In this document: positions 21,606 to 21,741 of the stretch, in pieces
How the letters are laid out: each line of letters opens with the position of its first letter
Position numbering within the stretch: the stretch's first letter is position 1
Assembly (NCBI GenBank): GCA_002342805.1
Contig: DDQW01000015.1
Span: forward strand, 94,713-116,453
Origin: Clostridiales bacterium UBA2432
GTDB lineage: Bacteria > Bacillota > Clostridia > Lachnospirales > Vallitaleaceae
Length of the DNA stretch: 21,741 bases
Direction: 5' to 3'
Made by a program: the position numbers and the translations under genes
Notes under the pieces: generated by a model
Told to the model about the DNA's origin: nothing
The model's input: the letters and a program-made list of their open reading frames with translations, nothing else
Databases searched by the model: none

Positions 21606-21741
21606 TTATTTAAAATAGTTGACGCCTGATTTGAAAAGTTGTTGGTCTTGTTGTCCATATATGTTTTTGGCAACATGTTGACCAATACGCTCTGAATGCC
21701 CCATCTTACCTAATACACGTCCGTCTAAGCTCATTATACCC
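21606..21741 (-). CDS. purL: Phosphoribosylformylglycinamidine synthase, C-terminal fragment
   Basis: The last 44 codons of a gene that enters from the right edge are present. The peptide contains SLDGRVLGKMGHSER, then DQQLFKSGVNYFK and a TAA. GRVLGKMGHSER followed by an aromatic-rich end is the C-terminus of the glutamine amidotransferase domain of large-type FGAM synthase, which makes FGAM from FGAR, ATP and glutamine in purine synthesis. In that enzyme the His here is part of the glutaminase triad region. The enzyme could also be split, with this end belonging to a separate PurQ, but the ending fits the long fused form better. A terminator follows. Confidence 0.85.
   Translation of the reverse strand, partial: GIMSLDGRVLGKMGHSERIGQHVAKNIYGQQDQQLFKSGVNYFK

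Noticed and set aside
1..21741. CRISPR arrays, insertion sequences, tRNA or rRNA genes, prophage
   Set aside because: No regularly spaced repeats, transposase-like frames, terminal inverted repeats or tRNA/rRNA signature sequences were seen on either strand.

Overview
The window is AT-rich chromosomal DNA of a Gram-positive, anaerobe-type Firmicute, most likely a clostridium of the Lachnospirales. Four things support this. The heat-shock repressor gene hrcA sits under a perfect CIRCE operator. A glycine T-box precedes a single-chain glycyl-tRNA synthetase. Shine-Dalgarno sites are strong (AGGAGG type), and many promoters have an extended -10 (TGN before the -10 hexamer). Pyruvate phosphate dikinase, FeoAB, a rubredoxin-free diiron protein and LuxS also fit. 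The species cannot be named from the sequence alone. I see no phage, IS element, CRISPR array, rRNA or tRNA; this is a compact housekeeping region.

Left part (1-4300): a minus-strand block reads lepA (EF4), hemW (haem chaperone/radical SAM), then hrcA and the start of grpE, which runs off the left edge. hrcA-grpE has its own sigma-A promoter and CIRCE site between hemW and hrcA. lepA is divergent from serS (plus strand), and their -35 boxes lie back to back one base apart. serS converges on a plsC/ferritin-like diiron gene pair and shares a bidirectional terminator with it.

Middle (6900-14940), all minus strand: feoA-feoB (ferrous iron uptake) lie downstream of a DUF445 membrane protein gene. 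Then come ppdK (PEP/pyruvate interconversion) with its own terminator, and glyS with a complete T-box leader that fills the only gap above 300 bases (14639-14940).

Right part (14941-21741): trpS-recO-hypothetical form a compact minus-strand operon. trpS is divergent from a calcineurin-like phosphoesterase gene. That gene converges, with a 7-base overlap, on a 650-residue protein joining a ParB-like N-terminal region to a BMP/PnrA-type ligand-binding domain with no signal peptide. This fusion gene is divergent from luxS. luxS converges, with a 15-base overlap, on a TraX-family membrane protein gene. The window ends in the last 44 codons of a purL-type FGAM synthase gene.

The items most worth a second look are the cytosolic ParB/BMP fusion, the terminators of two plus-strand genes placed inside the 3' coding ends of the opposing genes, a phosphoesterase with a non-canonical first metal motif, a short RecO without zinc cysteines, an uncharacterised anchored helical protein in the trpS-recO operon, and a strong excess of the tetramer CCGG in most genes but not in ppdK.
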